Source: Oceanobacillus sp. J11TS1 (lineage in GTDB: Bacteria; Bacillota; Bacilli; Bacillales; Amphibacillaceae). Taken from it: a stretch of DNA of 64,000 nucleotides. The notes beneath the pieces are model-generated. The model did no database searches and was not told where the DNA came from. It saw only the letters and a list, made by a program, of their open reading frames with translations. Every line of letters starts with the position of its first letter. The stretch's first letter is position 1. Shown piece after piece: positions 35,163-44,192 of this stretch. The DNA lies in the NCBI RefSeq assembly GCF_018333215.1, contig NZ_BORO01000005.1:62001-126000 (forward strand), given 5' to 3'. Both the position numbers and the translations under genes were made by a program.

Positions 35163-35945
35163 ATGCATAAGGGTAAAGGTATGAAATTCGTTGGGGATTC
35201 CCGAATCACAGCGGATAGAACATCAAAAGTACCAAAAGATTATTCCGAATATCCTGGTAGAACAGAAGCGTTTTGGCCCAACTTTTTATTAAAAGAATGG
35301 TTGGCTGGGGCAGTTTTCCTTGTCGGGTTTTTATGCTTAGTGTTGGCGCATCCATCTCCGCTTGAAGGAATGGCTGATCCAACAGATGCAGCATATATCC
35401 CTCTACCAGACTGGTATTTCTTATTCTTATATGAATTATTGAAATATCAATTTGCAAGTGGTGATTGGACAATCCTAGGAATTATTGTAATTCCAGGACT
35501 CGCATTTGGAGGACTGTTAATCGCACCGTTCTTAGATAATGGTCCAGGACGCCGTCCGCGTCAGCGTCCAATCGCTGTCGGCATGATGCTTTTAGCTTTA
35601 GCATCTGTCATTTGGCTAACGTATTCTTCGGCAGCACATGTTGATTGGGAAGAACGTGCCGAACAAAATAAACCAATTCCACCAGGTGAATCTGTCGTCG
35701 ACCAAAACCATCCTGGGTTTGCAGCATATGAAAGTAGCTGTCTAGGATGTCATGGTGGCGAATTAGAAGGTGGAGCCGGTCCTACATTAGTAGGAACGGA
35801 ACACTCAAAAGAAGAAATTATGGACATTGCTGTAAACGGTATTGGAGCCATGCCTGCTGATCAGTTCCAAGGCTCTGATGAAGAGTTAGAACAATTAGCG
35901 GACTTCATTATTGAAACAAGTGAAGCAGCAGCAGAGCAAGAATAA
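35163..35945 (+). CDS. qcrC: Menaquinol:cytochrome c reductase, fused subunit IV / cytochrome c
   Basis: A 260-residue fusion typical of Bacillus: the N-terminal half has the subunit IV helices with PLPDWYFLFLYE and the quinol-site region, and the C-terminal domain is a cytochrome c with a single CLGCHG heme-attachment motif (about residue 196) and an axial methionine likely in GAMPADQF. The cytochrome domain faces the outside. AAAGGAGGG precedes the ATG. It completes the qcrABC operon. Confidence 0.96.
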   Translation: MHKGKGMKFVGDSRITADRTSKVPKDYSEYPGRTEAFWPNFLLKEWLAGAVFLVGFLCLVLAHPSPLEGMADPTDAAYIPLPDWYFLFLYELLKYQFASGDWTILGIIVIPGLAFGGLLIAPFLDNGPGRRPRQRPIAVGMMLLALASVIWLTYSSAAHVDWEERAEQNKPIPPGESVVDQNHPGFAAYESSCLGCHGGELEGGAGPTLVGTEHSKEEIMDIAVNGIGAMPADQFQGSDEELEQLADFIIETSEAAAEQE

Positions 35946-36016
35946 ACATGAGCACCTTTGACCAAAATAAGGCAAAGGTGCTTTCTCTATACTTTTGAAA
36001 AAGAACGGAGAAAAAA

Positions 36017-36592
36017 ATGCTATCATACATCCTGTTAGACAAAAAATTTTTAATTATCCTTTTCGTAATAAACTTCTTGGGAACGATTTATGGGTATTAC
36101 TGGTATGGCTGGCAACTAGAGATAACTCCAGCTATATTTATTCCCTTTGTCCCGGACAGTCCAACCGCTAGTCTATTCTTTACCATTTTTGTATTATTTT
36201 TCTTGTTTGGTAAACATATTCCGTACATTGAGGCCTTAGCTATTACGTCTTTATTTAAATATGGTGTTTGGGCTGTAGTCATGAACTTATTAACATTAGC
36301 GATAAACGGAACGTTAGATACGGCCGGATACATGTTAATGGCATCTCATCTAGGTATGGCTATCCAAGGCTTGCTATATGCACCGTACTATAAAATAAAA
36401 TTACGGCATTTAGCAGTTGCAGGTATTGTCTTATTACATAACGATATAATTGACTACGTTTTTGGTCAAATGCCTATTTATTCCAATTTAATGACCTATA
36501 CGAATGAAATTGGATATTTTACATTTTGGCTCAGCATTGGGTCTATTCTTCTTGCTTATTACTTAACGATTCACCGAAAACAAAAATGCTAA
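36017..36592 (+). CDS. ypjA: DUF1405 membrane protein YpjA
   Basis: A 191-residue membrane protein with about six hydrophobic helices. It matches the DUF1405/YpjA family by position directly after qcrC and by motifs such as FLGTIYGYYWYGWQL near residue 20 and LFKYGVWAVVMNL near 80. Function is unknown; genomic pairing with the bc complex suggests a respiratory or sporulation role. AACGGAG precedes the ATG. A short ypjB-like gene follows. Confidence 0.85.
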   Translation: MLSYILLDKKFLIILFVINFLGTIYGYYWYGWQLEITPAIFIPFVPDSPTASLFFTIFVLFFLFGKHIPYIEALAITSLFKYGVWAVVMNLLTLAINGTLDTAGYMLMASHLGMAIQGLLYAPYYKIKLRHLAVAGIVLLHNDIIDYVFGQMPIYSNLMTYTNEIGYFTFWLSIGSILLAYYLTIHRKQKC

Positions 36593-36658
36593 CGGTCATA
36601 TCGATTCACCTCGACACATAAACTTAGACTATATACTAAAAGGTTAGAGGTGATCTCT

Positions 36659-36916
36659 ATGGCGGGGAAACTACTTCGTGTCATGGCAATCGGAATCATA
36701 GGGATGTTGTCTTACCGTGTAGAAGTCATTTATGCAGCCTCTATTTCAACACCAAGCATCTACCATAACAGTTTAGTACCATCTCCATTTATTTTAGGTG
36801 TCATTATTGTAGGCGGTTGCATTATTGCTACATTATCTTACGTAAGTTGGAAAAAATACAAAGGGGAAAAAGTAGCTAATAAGGAGCTTCGTAAAAACGA
36901 CAAATCAGTTGACTAA
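36659..36916 (+). CDS. Short YpjB-like protein (possible truncated ypjB)
   Basis: An 85-residue protein with an N-terminal signal-like helix (about residues 2-24) and a second helix (about 45-63) followed by a basic tail (WKKYKGEK). In B. subtilis the gene after ypjA is ypjB, of about 260 residues, with a signal peptide, an extracellular domain and a single C-terminal helix with a basic tail. Here only the two ends appear to remain, joined by about 20 residues. The ATG at 36659 has AGAGGTGA. Either ypjB has lost its central domain or this is an unrelated small membrane protein; both fit what is seen. Confidence 0.55.
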   Translation: MAGKLLRVMAIGIIGMLSYRVEVIYAASISTPSIYHNSLVPSPFILGVIIVGGCIIATLSYVSWKKYKGEKVANKELRKNDKSVD

Positions 36917-36971
36917 AAATAGAATACTGACTAAAATTGACCTTAAGATACAATAATGGGGGAATTAAAAA

Positions 36972-37652
36972 ATGAGTCTAGGCAGTTATTTGATTTATTT
37001 TCTTTTACTAATGATCATACCATTAGTTGCACAGGCAAAAGTAAAAAGTACGTATTCCAAGTACTCTAAAAAATCAACGTCTTCTGGTATGAGCGGGGCA
37101 GATGTTGCACGAAAAATTCTTGATGATAATGGGTTGCATGATGTGCAAATCGGAATGGTTAAAGGTACATTAACAGACCATTATGATCCTCGTAAAAAAC
37201 AATTGAATCTCTCCGAAGATATTTACCACGGAAGATCCATGGCTTCCTCTGCAGTTGCAGCACACGAAGTAGGGCATGCGATACAGGACCAGGAAGACTA
37301 TGCATTCTTACGATTTAGAAGCGCATTAGTTCCAGTAGCGAACTTTGGTTCCAATGTCTCTATGTTCCTTATTATCGCAGGTATGCTTATGGGAGCAACG
37401 AATATGCTGCTCTTAGGGATTATCTTCTTCGCTGCTGCTGTACTATTCCAATTAGTAACATTGCCTGTGGAGTTTGATGCATCTAATCGGGCGATGACGC
37501 AAATGATTTCAACGGGCGTCATACGTAATAATGAAGAACGGGAAACAAAGAAAGTATTAAATGCTGCTGCAATGACATACGTTGCTGCTGCCTTGGTAGC
37601 CGTTATGGAATTGCTCCGCTTTATTCTTATCTATGCAGCAAACAGAGAATAA
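36972..37652 (+). CDS. yugP: YugP-family membrane zinc metallopeptidase
   Basis: A 226-residue integral membrane protease. The zinc motif is in AAHEVGHAIQDQ (about residue 97), preceded by a characteristic GMVKGTLTDHYDPRKKQLNLS region. Hydrophobic helices lie at the N-terminus, about 120-160 and 200-222. A late VEFDASNRA segment supplies a likely third zinc ligand. Substrates are unknown. In B. subtilis yugP is elsewhere, so its presence in the ypj cluster is lineage-specific. A terminator follows at once. Confidence 0.9.
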   Translation: MSLGSYLIYFLLLMIIPLVAQAKVKSTYSKYSKKSTSSGMSGADVARKILDDNGLHDVQIGMVKGTLTDHYDPRKKQLNLSEDIYHGRSMASSAVAAHEVGHAIQDQEDYAFLRFRSALVPVANFGSNVSMFLIIAGMLMGATNMLLLGIIFFAAAVLFQLVTLPVEFDASNRAMTQMISTGVIRNNEERETKKVLNAAAMTYVAAALVAVMELLRFILIYAANRE

Positions 37653-37660
37653 TATTGATA

Positions 37661-37692
37661 AAAGATGACCCAAAAAACTGGGTCATCTTTTT
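37661..37692 (+). terminator. yugP terminator
   Basis: AAGATGACCCA pairs with TGGGTCATCTT around five A, then TTTT. It separates yugP from convergent ypjC. Confidence 0.9.
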
Positions 37693-37812
37693 TATACTCA
37701 AAAACAAATTAATAAAATGGGTATGACATTATTTGCAAAGCGGGTATTCGCATAAATTATTTTTGGTAGTTGCTAGATAAAAAACAGTTTTGTCTCAGCC
37801 ACTTTAGCGGTT

Positions 37813-38679
37813 CTATTCATTTAATGGCTTTTTATTTTCATCCAGTGTAAATCCCTCACCCATGACTTCATGGACAGTTGTCATGGAAACAAATGCATAA
37901 GGGTCAGTTTGATTAATGATATTTTTCATTCGCGTAATTTCATTCCGTGCTACCACACAGTATAGAACATTTCTTTTTTCCTTTGAGAAACTTCCTTGGC
38001 CGTTCAAAATGGTGACGCCGCGCTCCATTTTTTCCATAATTTGATTAGCGATTTCCTCACTTTGATTCGAGATAATAAACGCTCCTTTAGCAGAATAAGC
38101 ACCCTCTTGGATAAAATCAATAACCCTTGCGCCAATAAAGACCGCAACAAGCGTATACATCCCCTGTGCCAGATTTAAAAATGTGAAGATGGAGGTTAAA
38201 ATCACGAGAAAGTCAAATGCGAACATAGCTCGACCGATACTCCAGGAGGTATATTTGCTAATAATACGGGCTAAAATGTCGACACCGCCTGTTGTCCCCC
38301 CAAAACGGAAAATAATTCCTAGGCCCACACCGATAAATACACCTGCAAATAAAGCAACAAGCGTCATATCATGTTCCAACCCAATTGGAATTTGGTATAT
38401 TTGAAAAATCCATAGAAATAGGGAAACAGAAATAGTTCCAACCATTGTATAAACGAAGATATTTCTACCTAATATTTTCCACCCGATAAAAAATACCGGA
38501 ATATTTAGAATGATATTCGATATAGCTGGGTCTATGTTCCATAAGAAGAACAGCAACAGTGTAATTCCTGTAAAACCGCCTTCTCCTAGATTATGCTGCA
38601 TATTGAAATGGACCAGACCAAACGAGAATATAGCTGCTCCCAATAAAATAAATACGATATTTTTAACCCGAATGTTCAA
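37813..38679 (-). CDS. ypjC: YitT-family membrane protein YpjC
   Basis: A 288-residue protein with five to six N-terminal hydrophobic helices (to about residue 205) and a C-terminal soluble DUF2179 domain. FGGTTGGVDILARII (about 126-140) is the family signature. YitT-family transport or signalling function is not established. The start codon is TTG at 38679-38677, with AAGGAGG seven bases upstream on the minus strand. It is read opposite to its neighbours, as in B. subtilis. Confidence 0.88.
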   Translation of the reverse strand: MNIRVKNIVFILLGAAIFSFGLVHFNMQHNLGEGGFTGITLLLFFLWNIDPAISNIILNIPVFFIGWKILGRNIFVYTMVGTISVSLFLWIFQIYQIPIGLEHDMTLVALFAGVFIGVGLGIIFRFGGTTGGVDILARIISKYTSWSIGRAMFAFDFLVILTSIFTFLNLAQGMYTLVAVFIGARVIDFIQEGAYSAKGAFIISNQSEEIANQIMEKMERGVTILNGQGSFSKEKRNVLYCVVARNEITRMKNIINQTDPYAFVSMTTVHEVMGEGFTLDENKKPLNE

Positions 38680-38752
38680 TTACTATTCCTCCTTAGGTTA
38701 TATGTACAAACTTGTATACAAAGCTTATTGGTAAAACTTTCAACCAACCTCT

Positions 38753-38781
38753 ATTATAGACAATAGAAAAAGAAGTAACAA
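38753..38781 (-). promoter_or_regulatory. Sigma-A promoter for ypjC
   Basis: On the minus strand TTGTTA (38781-38776) and TATAAT (38758-38753) are 17 bases apart, about 74 bases upstream of the TTG start. Confidence 0.75.
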
Positions 38782-38900
38782 TCCACATCCTGTACCAATT
38801 AGTTGTCAAAATCCTTGCTTTTAGCTAACATTAGAGAAGAGAAAAATAATAAGTGTTGATTTAATTAGACAAACCTTAAATTTGGCTAATGGTAACAACA

Positions 38901-38939
38901 CTAAAGCGGTAGCCCAAAGTAGAAGCTTGTCCGCTTTAG
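38901..38939. repeat. 9-bp inverted repeat upstream of ypjD
   Basis: CTAAAGCGG (38901-38909) is complementary to CCGCTTTAG (38931-38939) with a 21-base loop. No T-tract follows. It lies 60 bases before ypjD-dapB and might be an operator or a leader hairpin. Confidence 0.45.
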
Positions 38940-38998
38940 ATCCACAAATTTTCGGTGAAGAGCTATTTAATTTCAAGTATACAGAAGAGGTGTTACAG

Positions 38999-39352
38999 AT
39001 GTCGAATACCAACCATACATTAAAGGATGTTCAAGAACGTGTGGACCAATACATATCTCAATTTAAAGAAGGGTATTTTTCTCCATTGGCTTTAATGGCA
39101 AGGTTGTCTGAAGAAACCGGTGAATTAGCTAGAGAGATTAATCATTATCATGGGGAAAAACCAAAGAAAGCTACAGAGAAAGCAAATACGGTAGAGGAAG
39201 AAGTCGGTGATATCATCTTTGTATTAGCTTGTTTAGCCAATTCACTAGACTTTGATTTGTCGGGTTCCTTTGAGGCATCCATGCAAAAATTTGAAACGAG
39301 GGACAAAAATCGTTGGACAAGGAAAGAGGAGGAAAATAATCATGGCAATTAA
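38999..39352 (+). CDS. ypjD: MazG-like nucleotide pyrophosphohydrolase YpjD
   Basis: A 117-residue all-alpha NTP pyrophosphohydrolase. The metal-binding pattern EETGELAREI...EEEVGDIIFVLACLAN (about residues 38-90) is the EExxE...ExxD motif of the MazG/dUTPase superfamily. It probably hydrolyses non-canonical or excess nucleotides. The ATG at 38999 has AGAAGAGGTG upstream. It overlaps dapB by 11 bases, implying translational coupling, as in B. subtilis. Confidence 0.9.
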   Translation: MSNTNHTLKDVQERVDQYISQFKEGYFSPLALMARLSEETGELAREINHYHGEKPKKATEKANTVEEEVGDIIFVLACLANSLDFDLSGSFEASMQKFETRDKNRWTRKEEENNHGN

Positions 39353-40139
39353 AATTATACTAGCAGGGCCAAGAGGGAGAATGGGAAAAGAAGCTGTCTA
39401 TATGATTGATGGAACAGCAGATTTTGAATTAGTTGCGTGCCTTGATCATAAATACGATGGACAGACATTAGGTGACTTAGAAGACTTTGATAACGGATGG
39501 AATGTACCAATCTACACAGATATCGAAAAGTGCTTTGCGGACCAGAAGGCAGATGTATTTGTTGATTTGACAGTTCCTGAGGCAGGTTATAAACATACAA
39601 AGGCAGCATTAAATCATGGCATTCGTCCAGTAGTTGGTACAACAGGATATACGAGGGAGCAGTTAGAAGAATTAAAGCAATTAGCAAAAGAAAAACAATC
39701 AGGCTGTATTATTGCGCCAAACTTTGCCATTGGAGCAGTTTTAATGATGAAATTTGCGAAAATGGCTGCTGCATACTTCCCTGATGTAGAAATTATCGAA
39801 AAACACCATGATCAAAAACTAGATGCTCCGTCTGGCACTGCTAAGAAAACAGCAGAGCTTATTCAGGAAGTTAGAAAATCGAAAAAACAAGGTCATGCAA
39901 GTGAGGAAGAAACGATTCAAGGTGCTCGCGGAGCAGATTTTGATGGCATGCGTATTCATAGTATGCGGCTTCCTGGCCTTGTAGCGCATCAGGAAGTTGT
40001 GTTTGGCGGTGCCGGCCAAACATTAACGATTCAACATGATTCCATGAACCGTGCCTCTTTTATGGATGGAATTAGGGAATGTGTCTATCAAGTAATGGAC
40101 TTAGACGAGCTTATTTATGGCTTGGAGAACGTTTTATAA
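39342..40139 (+). CDS. dapB: 4-hydroxy-tetrahydrodipicolinate reductase
   Basis: A 265-residue NAD(P)H-dependent enzyme of the diaminopimelate/lysine pathway; its product also leads to dipicolinate for spores. The nucleotide-binding motif GPRGRMG is at residues 8-14, and the substrate region EKHHDQKLDAPSGTA lies near residues 150-164. The ATG at 39342 follows AGGAGG located inside the end of ypjD. A hairpin with a weak T-tract is found about 110 bases downstream. Confidence 0.96.
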   Translation: MAIKIILAGPRGRMGKEAVYMIDGTADFELVACLDHKYDGQTLGDLEDFDNGWNVPIYTDIEKCFADQKADVFVDLTVPEAGYKHTKAALNHGIRPVVGTTGYTREQLEELKQLAKEKQSGCIIAPNFAIGAVLMMKFAKMAAAYFPDVEIIEKHHDQKLDAPSGTAKKTAELIQEVRKSKKQGHASEEETIQGARGADFDGMRIHSMRLPGLVAHQEVVFGGAGQTLTIQHDSMNRASFMDGIRECVYQVMDLDELIYGLENVL

Positions 40140-40250
40140 AGGAATCTTCGCAAGTTCCAAAAACAAACAGATATCTGAAGATGGGACATTGATGAAGTCC
40201 ACCCATAGGATGCGGACAATATACAAGTCCTCATATCATGTGGTTGCCGG

Positions 40251-40288
40251 GGACCAAGAGTTAGCCATGGTTTGAACTCCTTGGTCCA
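40251..40288 (+). terminator. Putative terminator between dapB and mgsA
   Basis: GGACCAAG at 40251 and CTTGGTCC ending at 40288 form a stem extended by AGTT/GAACT. The run after it is only AATTT, so efficiency is uncertain. Confidence 0.55.
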
Positions 40289-40334
40289 ATTTATCGTCCT
40301 TTCTTAAACACATACTTATTTAGGGGGGAATACC

Positions 40335-40736
40335 ATGAATGTCGCATTAATTGCACATGATAAGAAAAAAGAAGATATGGTGCAATTTACAACAGCCTAT
40401 ACACATGTTTTAAAGGATCACCAATTGTATGCAACTGGAACAACTGGAACGAGAATCATGGAAGCAACAGGGCTTCCGGTCCATCGTTTTCGATCCGGTC
40501 CACTTGGGGGCGATCAACAAATTGGCAGCATGATTGCTGAAAATAAAATGGATATGGTTATTTTCTTCCGAGATCCATTAACAGCTCAGCCGCATGAACC
40601 TGATATTAGTGCTTTAATGCGTTTGTGTGATGTCTATCAAATTCCGCTAGCAACAAATATTGCTGGAGGGGAAATCTTTATGCATGGATTGAACCGCGGC
40701 GATTTCAAGTGGAGAGACATTGTGAAGGAAGAATAG
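40335..40736 (+). CDS. mgsA: Methylglyoxal synthase
   Basis: A 133-residue enzyme that converts dihydroxyacetone phosphate to methylglyoxal and phosphate. The [16 protein letters not shown] start, ATGTTGTRI phosphate-binding loop, [11 protein letters not shown] and the catalytic [14 protein letters not shown] motif are intact. TAGGGGGGAA precedes the ATG. In B. subtilis bshB1 stands between mgsA and bshA; here bshA begins 15 bases after mgsA. Confidence 0.96.
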   Translation: MNVALIAHDKKKEDMVQFTTAYTHVLKDHQLYATGTTGTRIMEATGLPVHRFRSGPLGGDQQIGSMIAENKMDMVIFFRDPLTAQPHEPDISALMRLCDVYQIPLATNIAGGEIFMHGLNRGDFKWRDIVKEE

Positions 40737-40751
40737 GAGAGAAGGGGAATT

Positions 40752-41876
40752 GTGAAAAAAATAGGAATTACATGTTACCCAACCATTGGGGGTTCGGGGG
40801 TTATCGCTACAGAATTAGGAAAAAAATTAGCTGAACGAGGGCATGAAATACATTTTATCACTTCCAGTATGCCTTTTCGTTTGGAAAAAGTGTATGTGAA
40901 TGTGTACTATCATCAAGTGGAGATGAGTCATTACCCTGTATTTCAATACCCTCCTTATGATTTAGCGTTAGCTGCGAAAATGGCAGAAGTTATTGATCGT
41001 GAAAAACTAGATATACTCCATGTTCACTATGCAATGCCACATGCTATTTGCGGTATTTTAGCAAGAGATATGGCGGAGCATCCGGTGAAAATCGTCACAA
41101 CCTTACACGGTACAGATATTACTGTATTAGGTATAGATAATACATTGAAACCAGTTATCCGCCATGGTATTGAACAATCAGATGCAGTTACGGCAGTTTC
41201 AGAAAGTTTACGGGAGCAAACTGTTGCCATGCTGGAAACGAATAAAGAAATTGATGTGATCTATAACTTTATTAATGAAAAAGAATATTACCTTAAACAA
41301 GTAACGGAACTGCGTCAACAATTTCAAATTAACCAATCAGATAAAATAATGATTCACATATCGAATTTTCGAAAGGTAAAACGAGTTCAAGACGTTATTG
41401 ATACTTTCAAAAAGGTAAACGAGAAAATACCTTCCAAATTATTGTTAATTGGCGACGGCCCAGAATACTCCAATATGGTGCAACATGTTAATGACATGGG
41501 TCTAGAAAAAGAAGTGCACTTTCTTGGAAAACAAAATAATGTCAGTGATATTTTATCGATGGCAGATTTAATGCTGCTTATGTCTGAAAAAGAGAGTTTT
41601 GGGTTAGTACTATTAGAAGCAATGGCTTGTGGTGTTCCTGGAATCGGTACAAATATTGGCGGGATACCTGAGGTGATAGTTCATAATCAAACAGGTTATA
41701 TTGTAGAATTAGGAGATGTTCATCAAGCAGCAGATTATGCTATCGAACTACTTTCCGATAGAGAGAAACAGCTACAATTTTCTGAAGCTGCCATAAAGCA
41801 TGTGCGCACTCATTTTGCATCTGATACCATTGTGAATCAATATGAACATTTATATAACCGAGTTTTGGAAGAATAA
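40752..41876 (+). CDS. bshA: N-acetyl-alpha-D-glucosaminyl L-malate synthase (bacillithiol step 1)
   Basis: A 374-residue GT4-family glycosyltransferase with a GT-B fold that joins UDP-GlcNAc and L-malate to start bacillithiol synthesis. The N-terminal IGITCYPTIGGSGVIATELG loop, the HVHYAMPHA segment and the C-terminal ESFGLVLLEAMACGVP nucleotide-sugar motif are characteristic. GTG start, with GAGAAGGGG upstream. The second-step deacetylase gene bshB1 is not beside it. Bacillithiol is the substrate of the redox system to which ypdA in this window belongs. Confidence 0.94.
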   Translation: MKKIGITCYPTIGGSGVIATELGKKLAERGHEIHFITSSMPFRLEKVYVNVYYHQVEMSHYPVFQYPPYDLALAAKMAEVIDREKLDILHVHYAMPHAICGILARDMAEHPVKIVTTLHGTDITVLGIDNTLKPVIRHGIEQSDAVTAVSESLREQTVAMLETNKEIDVIYNFINEKEYYLKQVTELRQQFQINQSDKIMIHISNFRKVKRVQDVIDTFKKVNEKIPSKLLLIGDGPEYSNMVQHVNDMGLEKEVHFLGKQNNVSDILSMADLMLLMSEKESFGLVLLEAMACGVPGIGTNIGGIPEVIVHNQTGYIVELGDVHQAADYAIELLSDREKQLQFSEAAIKHVRTHFASDTIVNQYEHLYNRVLEE

Positions 41877-41891
41877 AAGGAGCCAAAAGAC

Positions 41892-43079
41892 ATGTTACCA
41901 TCTGTTTTTCAAAAAGCAGCAGGAATTATATCTATCCTAGAAGCAAATCAATATGAAGCCTATTTTGTTGGCGGGTGTGTTCGTGATTTTATCATTGACC
42001 GTCCGATTCACGATATAGATATAGCAACTTCAGCTACTCCTTCAGAAATTCAAGCATTATTTCCAAAAGTAATCCCCGTAGGCTTGGAACACGGAACAGT
42101 CATTATTCGGTATGAGCAAGAATCTTTTGAAGTGACCACGTATCGAACGGATGGGAACTATACAGATCATCGCCGTCCAGATAAAGTTGTCTTTGTTCGC
42201 GATATTAACGAGGATCTCGGGCGCAGAGATTTTACCATGAATGCGATCGCCATGGACATGAAAGGGAATATCTTGGATCCTTTTGAAGGAAGAAAAGATA
42301 TCGCTGGAGAACAAATCCAAACCGTTGGGGATGCTACAGCTCGATTTGAAGAGGATGCTTTACGAATTGTCCGCGCGCTGCGGTTTTCTAGCCAACTAGG
42401 TTTTTCAATTGAAGAAAAGACGAAAGAAGCAATGAAAAGAAGCAGAGCATTAACAGACAAATTAGCAGTAGAACGATTGACCGTTGAATTAGAAAAATTA
42501 TGTGCAGGTTCCTTTTTGACGAAAGCAATGACTTATATTTTTGAATTAGAGCTTTATTGTCATTTACCGATATTCAAAGATGTACCGCTATTGCTAAAAG
42601 AATTAAAACCAGTCTCTTCCCTTGCACCTATTTTTGCATTTGTCGAGCTGAGTGATTCTCCATTTACGGTAACCGATTGTGTTACTGCTTATAAATGTTC
42701 TAACCAATTAAAGAAACAGGCAAAAACTCTAGTAGATGCATATCATCGTTATAAGAAACATGGAATAGATGCGTGGTTTGTTTATTTGCTTCCAAAGGAA
42801 CAATGGAATTATTTCGTATACTTAGTAAAACAATTAGACCATGAAAATATTGAAATCCAAGAGCTTAAGTCAAAGCAAGAAAGGTTGCCTATCGCATCCA
42901 AAAAGGAACTTTGTCTGAATGGGCATGATTTAATGGAATGGTTTCCGGATCGCCCCAGAGGAAAATGGATTAAAGAACTTTTAGATGAAATTGAGTATCG
43001 GATTGTTACTTGCGAGCTGGCAAATGATAAATCGAGAATAAAGGACTGGATACAATGGAATCAACCCGAGCAAGATTGA
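41892..43079 (+). CDS. cca: CCA-adding tRNA nucleotidyltransferase
   Basis: A 395-residue class II enzyme that adds CCA to tRNA 3' ends. The GGCVRDFIIDRPIHDIDIATSA region with the DxD metal ligands is at about residues 28-49, followed by RRDFTMNAIA and the EEDALRIVRALRFSSQLGF flexible loop. AAGGAG precedes the ATG. Its end overlaps birA by 25 bases, so the two are translationally coupled, as in B. subtilis. Confidence 0.96.
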   Translation: MLPSVFQKAAGIISILEANQYEAYFVGGCVRDFIIDRPIHDIDIATSATPSEIQALFPKVIPVGLEHGTVIIRYEQESFEVTTYRTDGNYTDHRRPDKVVFVRDINEDLGRRDFTMNAIAMDMKGNILDPFEGRKDIAGEQIQTVGDATARFEEDALRIVRALRFSSQLGFSIEEKTKEAMKRSRALTDKLAVERLTVELEKLCAGSFLTKAMTYIFELELYCHLPIFKDVPLLLKELKPVSSLAPIFAFVELSDSPFTVTDCVTAYKCSNQLKKQAKTLVDAYHRYKKHGIDAWFVYLLPKEQWNYFVYLVKQLDHENIEIQELKSKQERLPIASKKELCLNGHDLMEWFPDRPRGKWIKELLDEIEYRIVTCELANDKSRIKDWIQWNQPEQD

Positions 43080-44035
43080 TAAATCTTTTATCACAAAATA
43101 GGGAGAGCTATGTCTCTGGCCAATCCCTCTCTGAACAATTAGGGATTTCTAGAAATGCAATTTGGAAACATATGAAAGATTTAGAGAGAGATGGATACAT
43201 TATTCATGCAAAACGAAGCAAAGGCTATCGAATTGTGTCATTCCCTGATAAAGTTAGCAGTAATACCATACGTTGGGGATTAGAAACAAAATGGTTAGGG
43301 CACCATATCATTCACAAAGATGCAACACCTTCGACGCAATTAATTGGTCATGAAGCAGCCCGTGATAATGCTCCGGATGGAACCATTATTATTGCTGAAG
43401 AACAAACTGCCGGCAGAGGCAGAATGAAAAAAAATTGGTTTTCTAATAAAGAGGGGCTATGGACGACCCTTCTCTTACGACCATCCATTCCGCCGAATAA
43501 GGCCTCTGAGTTAACGTTATTAACTGCAGTTGCAGTAAGGGATGCACTGCATCAGCTGACAAATTTATCAATTGGTATCAAATGGCCGAATGATTTATTA
43601 ATTGGTGATAAAAAACTTTGTGGTATTTTAACAGAAATGCAAGGAGAGCAAGATCGAATTGATTATGTTTTAATTGGAATTGGTTTAAATGTAAATCAAG
43701 ATGAAGCAAGCTGGGATACGTCGATTGGTGATATTGCAACCTCATTAAAAATAGAAACAGGAGAGACATGGGATAAGAAGGAGATTGTCCAAGCTGTATT
43801 AAAGTGTTTTGAAGATACATATGAGCTATATTTAAAGGATGGGTTTAAAACAATTAAATCCAGATGGGAAGAGAATGCCTTTAAAATTGGCGAGAATATC
43901 AAAATAAAAACATTTCATGACGAATGGGCTGGACGCTTTTTAGGTATTTCAGATGAAGGAGCCTTAATTGTAGAGTCATCCGATGGCACTCCAATAACGC
44001 TTTACTCTGCTGAAATTACTTGGTTTGATCGATAA
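43055..44035 (+). CDS. birA: Biotin-protein ligase / biotin repressor
   Basis: A 326-residue bifunctional protein. An N-terminal winged helix-turn-helix (about residues 5-60, with GISRNAIWKHMKDLE) lets it repress biotin genes; the ligase domain has the GRGRMKKNWFS biotinyl-AMP loop (about 118-128), KWPNDLLIGDKKLCGIL and a C-terminal SH3-like domain. It transfers biotin to acetyl-CoA and pyruvate carboxylases. The panBCD genes that follow birA in B. subtilis are missing; dinG is next. Confidence 0.95.
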   Translation: MESTRARLINLLSQNRESYVSGQSLSEQLGISRNAIWKHMKDLERDGYIIHAKRSKGYRIVSFPDKVSSNTIRWGLETKWLGHHIIHKDATPSTQLIGHEAARDNAPDGTIIIAEEQTAGRGRMKKNWFSNKEGLWTTLLLRPSIPPNKASELTLLTAVAVRDALHQLTNLSIGIKWPNDLLIGDKKLCGILTEMQGEQDRIDYVLIGIGLNVNQDEASWDTSIGDIATSLKIETGETWDKKEIVQAVLKCFEDTYELYLKDGFKTIKSRWEENAFKIGENIKIKTFHDEWAGRFLGISDEGALIVESSDGTPITLYSAEITWFDR

Positions 44036-44192
44036 AAAGATAAATCAACACATGAACGTACTGTTAAGATGAAAGAATAAATAGGAAGGCTAGCTAGGGC
44101 AGTGTTTTCATAAGACCTTAGCTGTGTATTTGATTTATAACCATAGATTTTGGTGAGCCCAAAAAAGAGAAAAGAAGATTGGAGGTGGTTTT

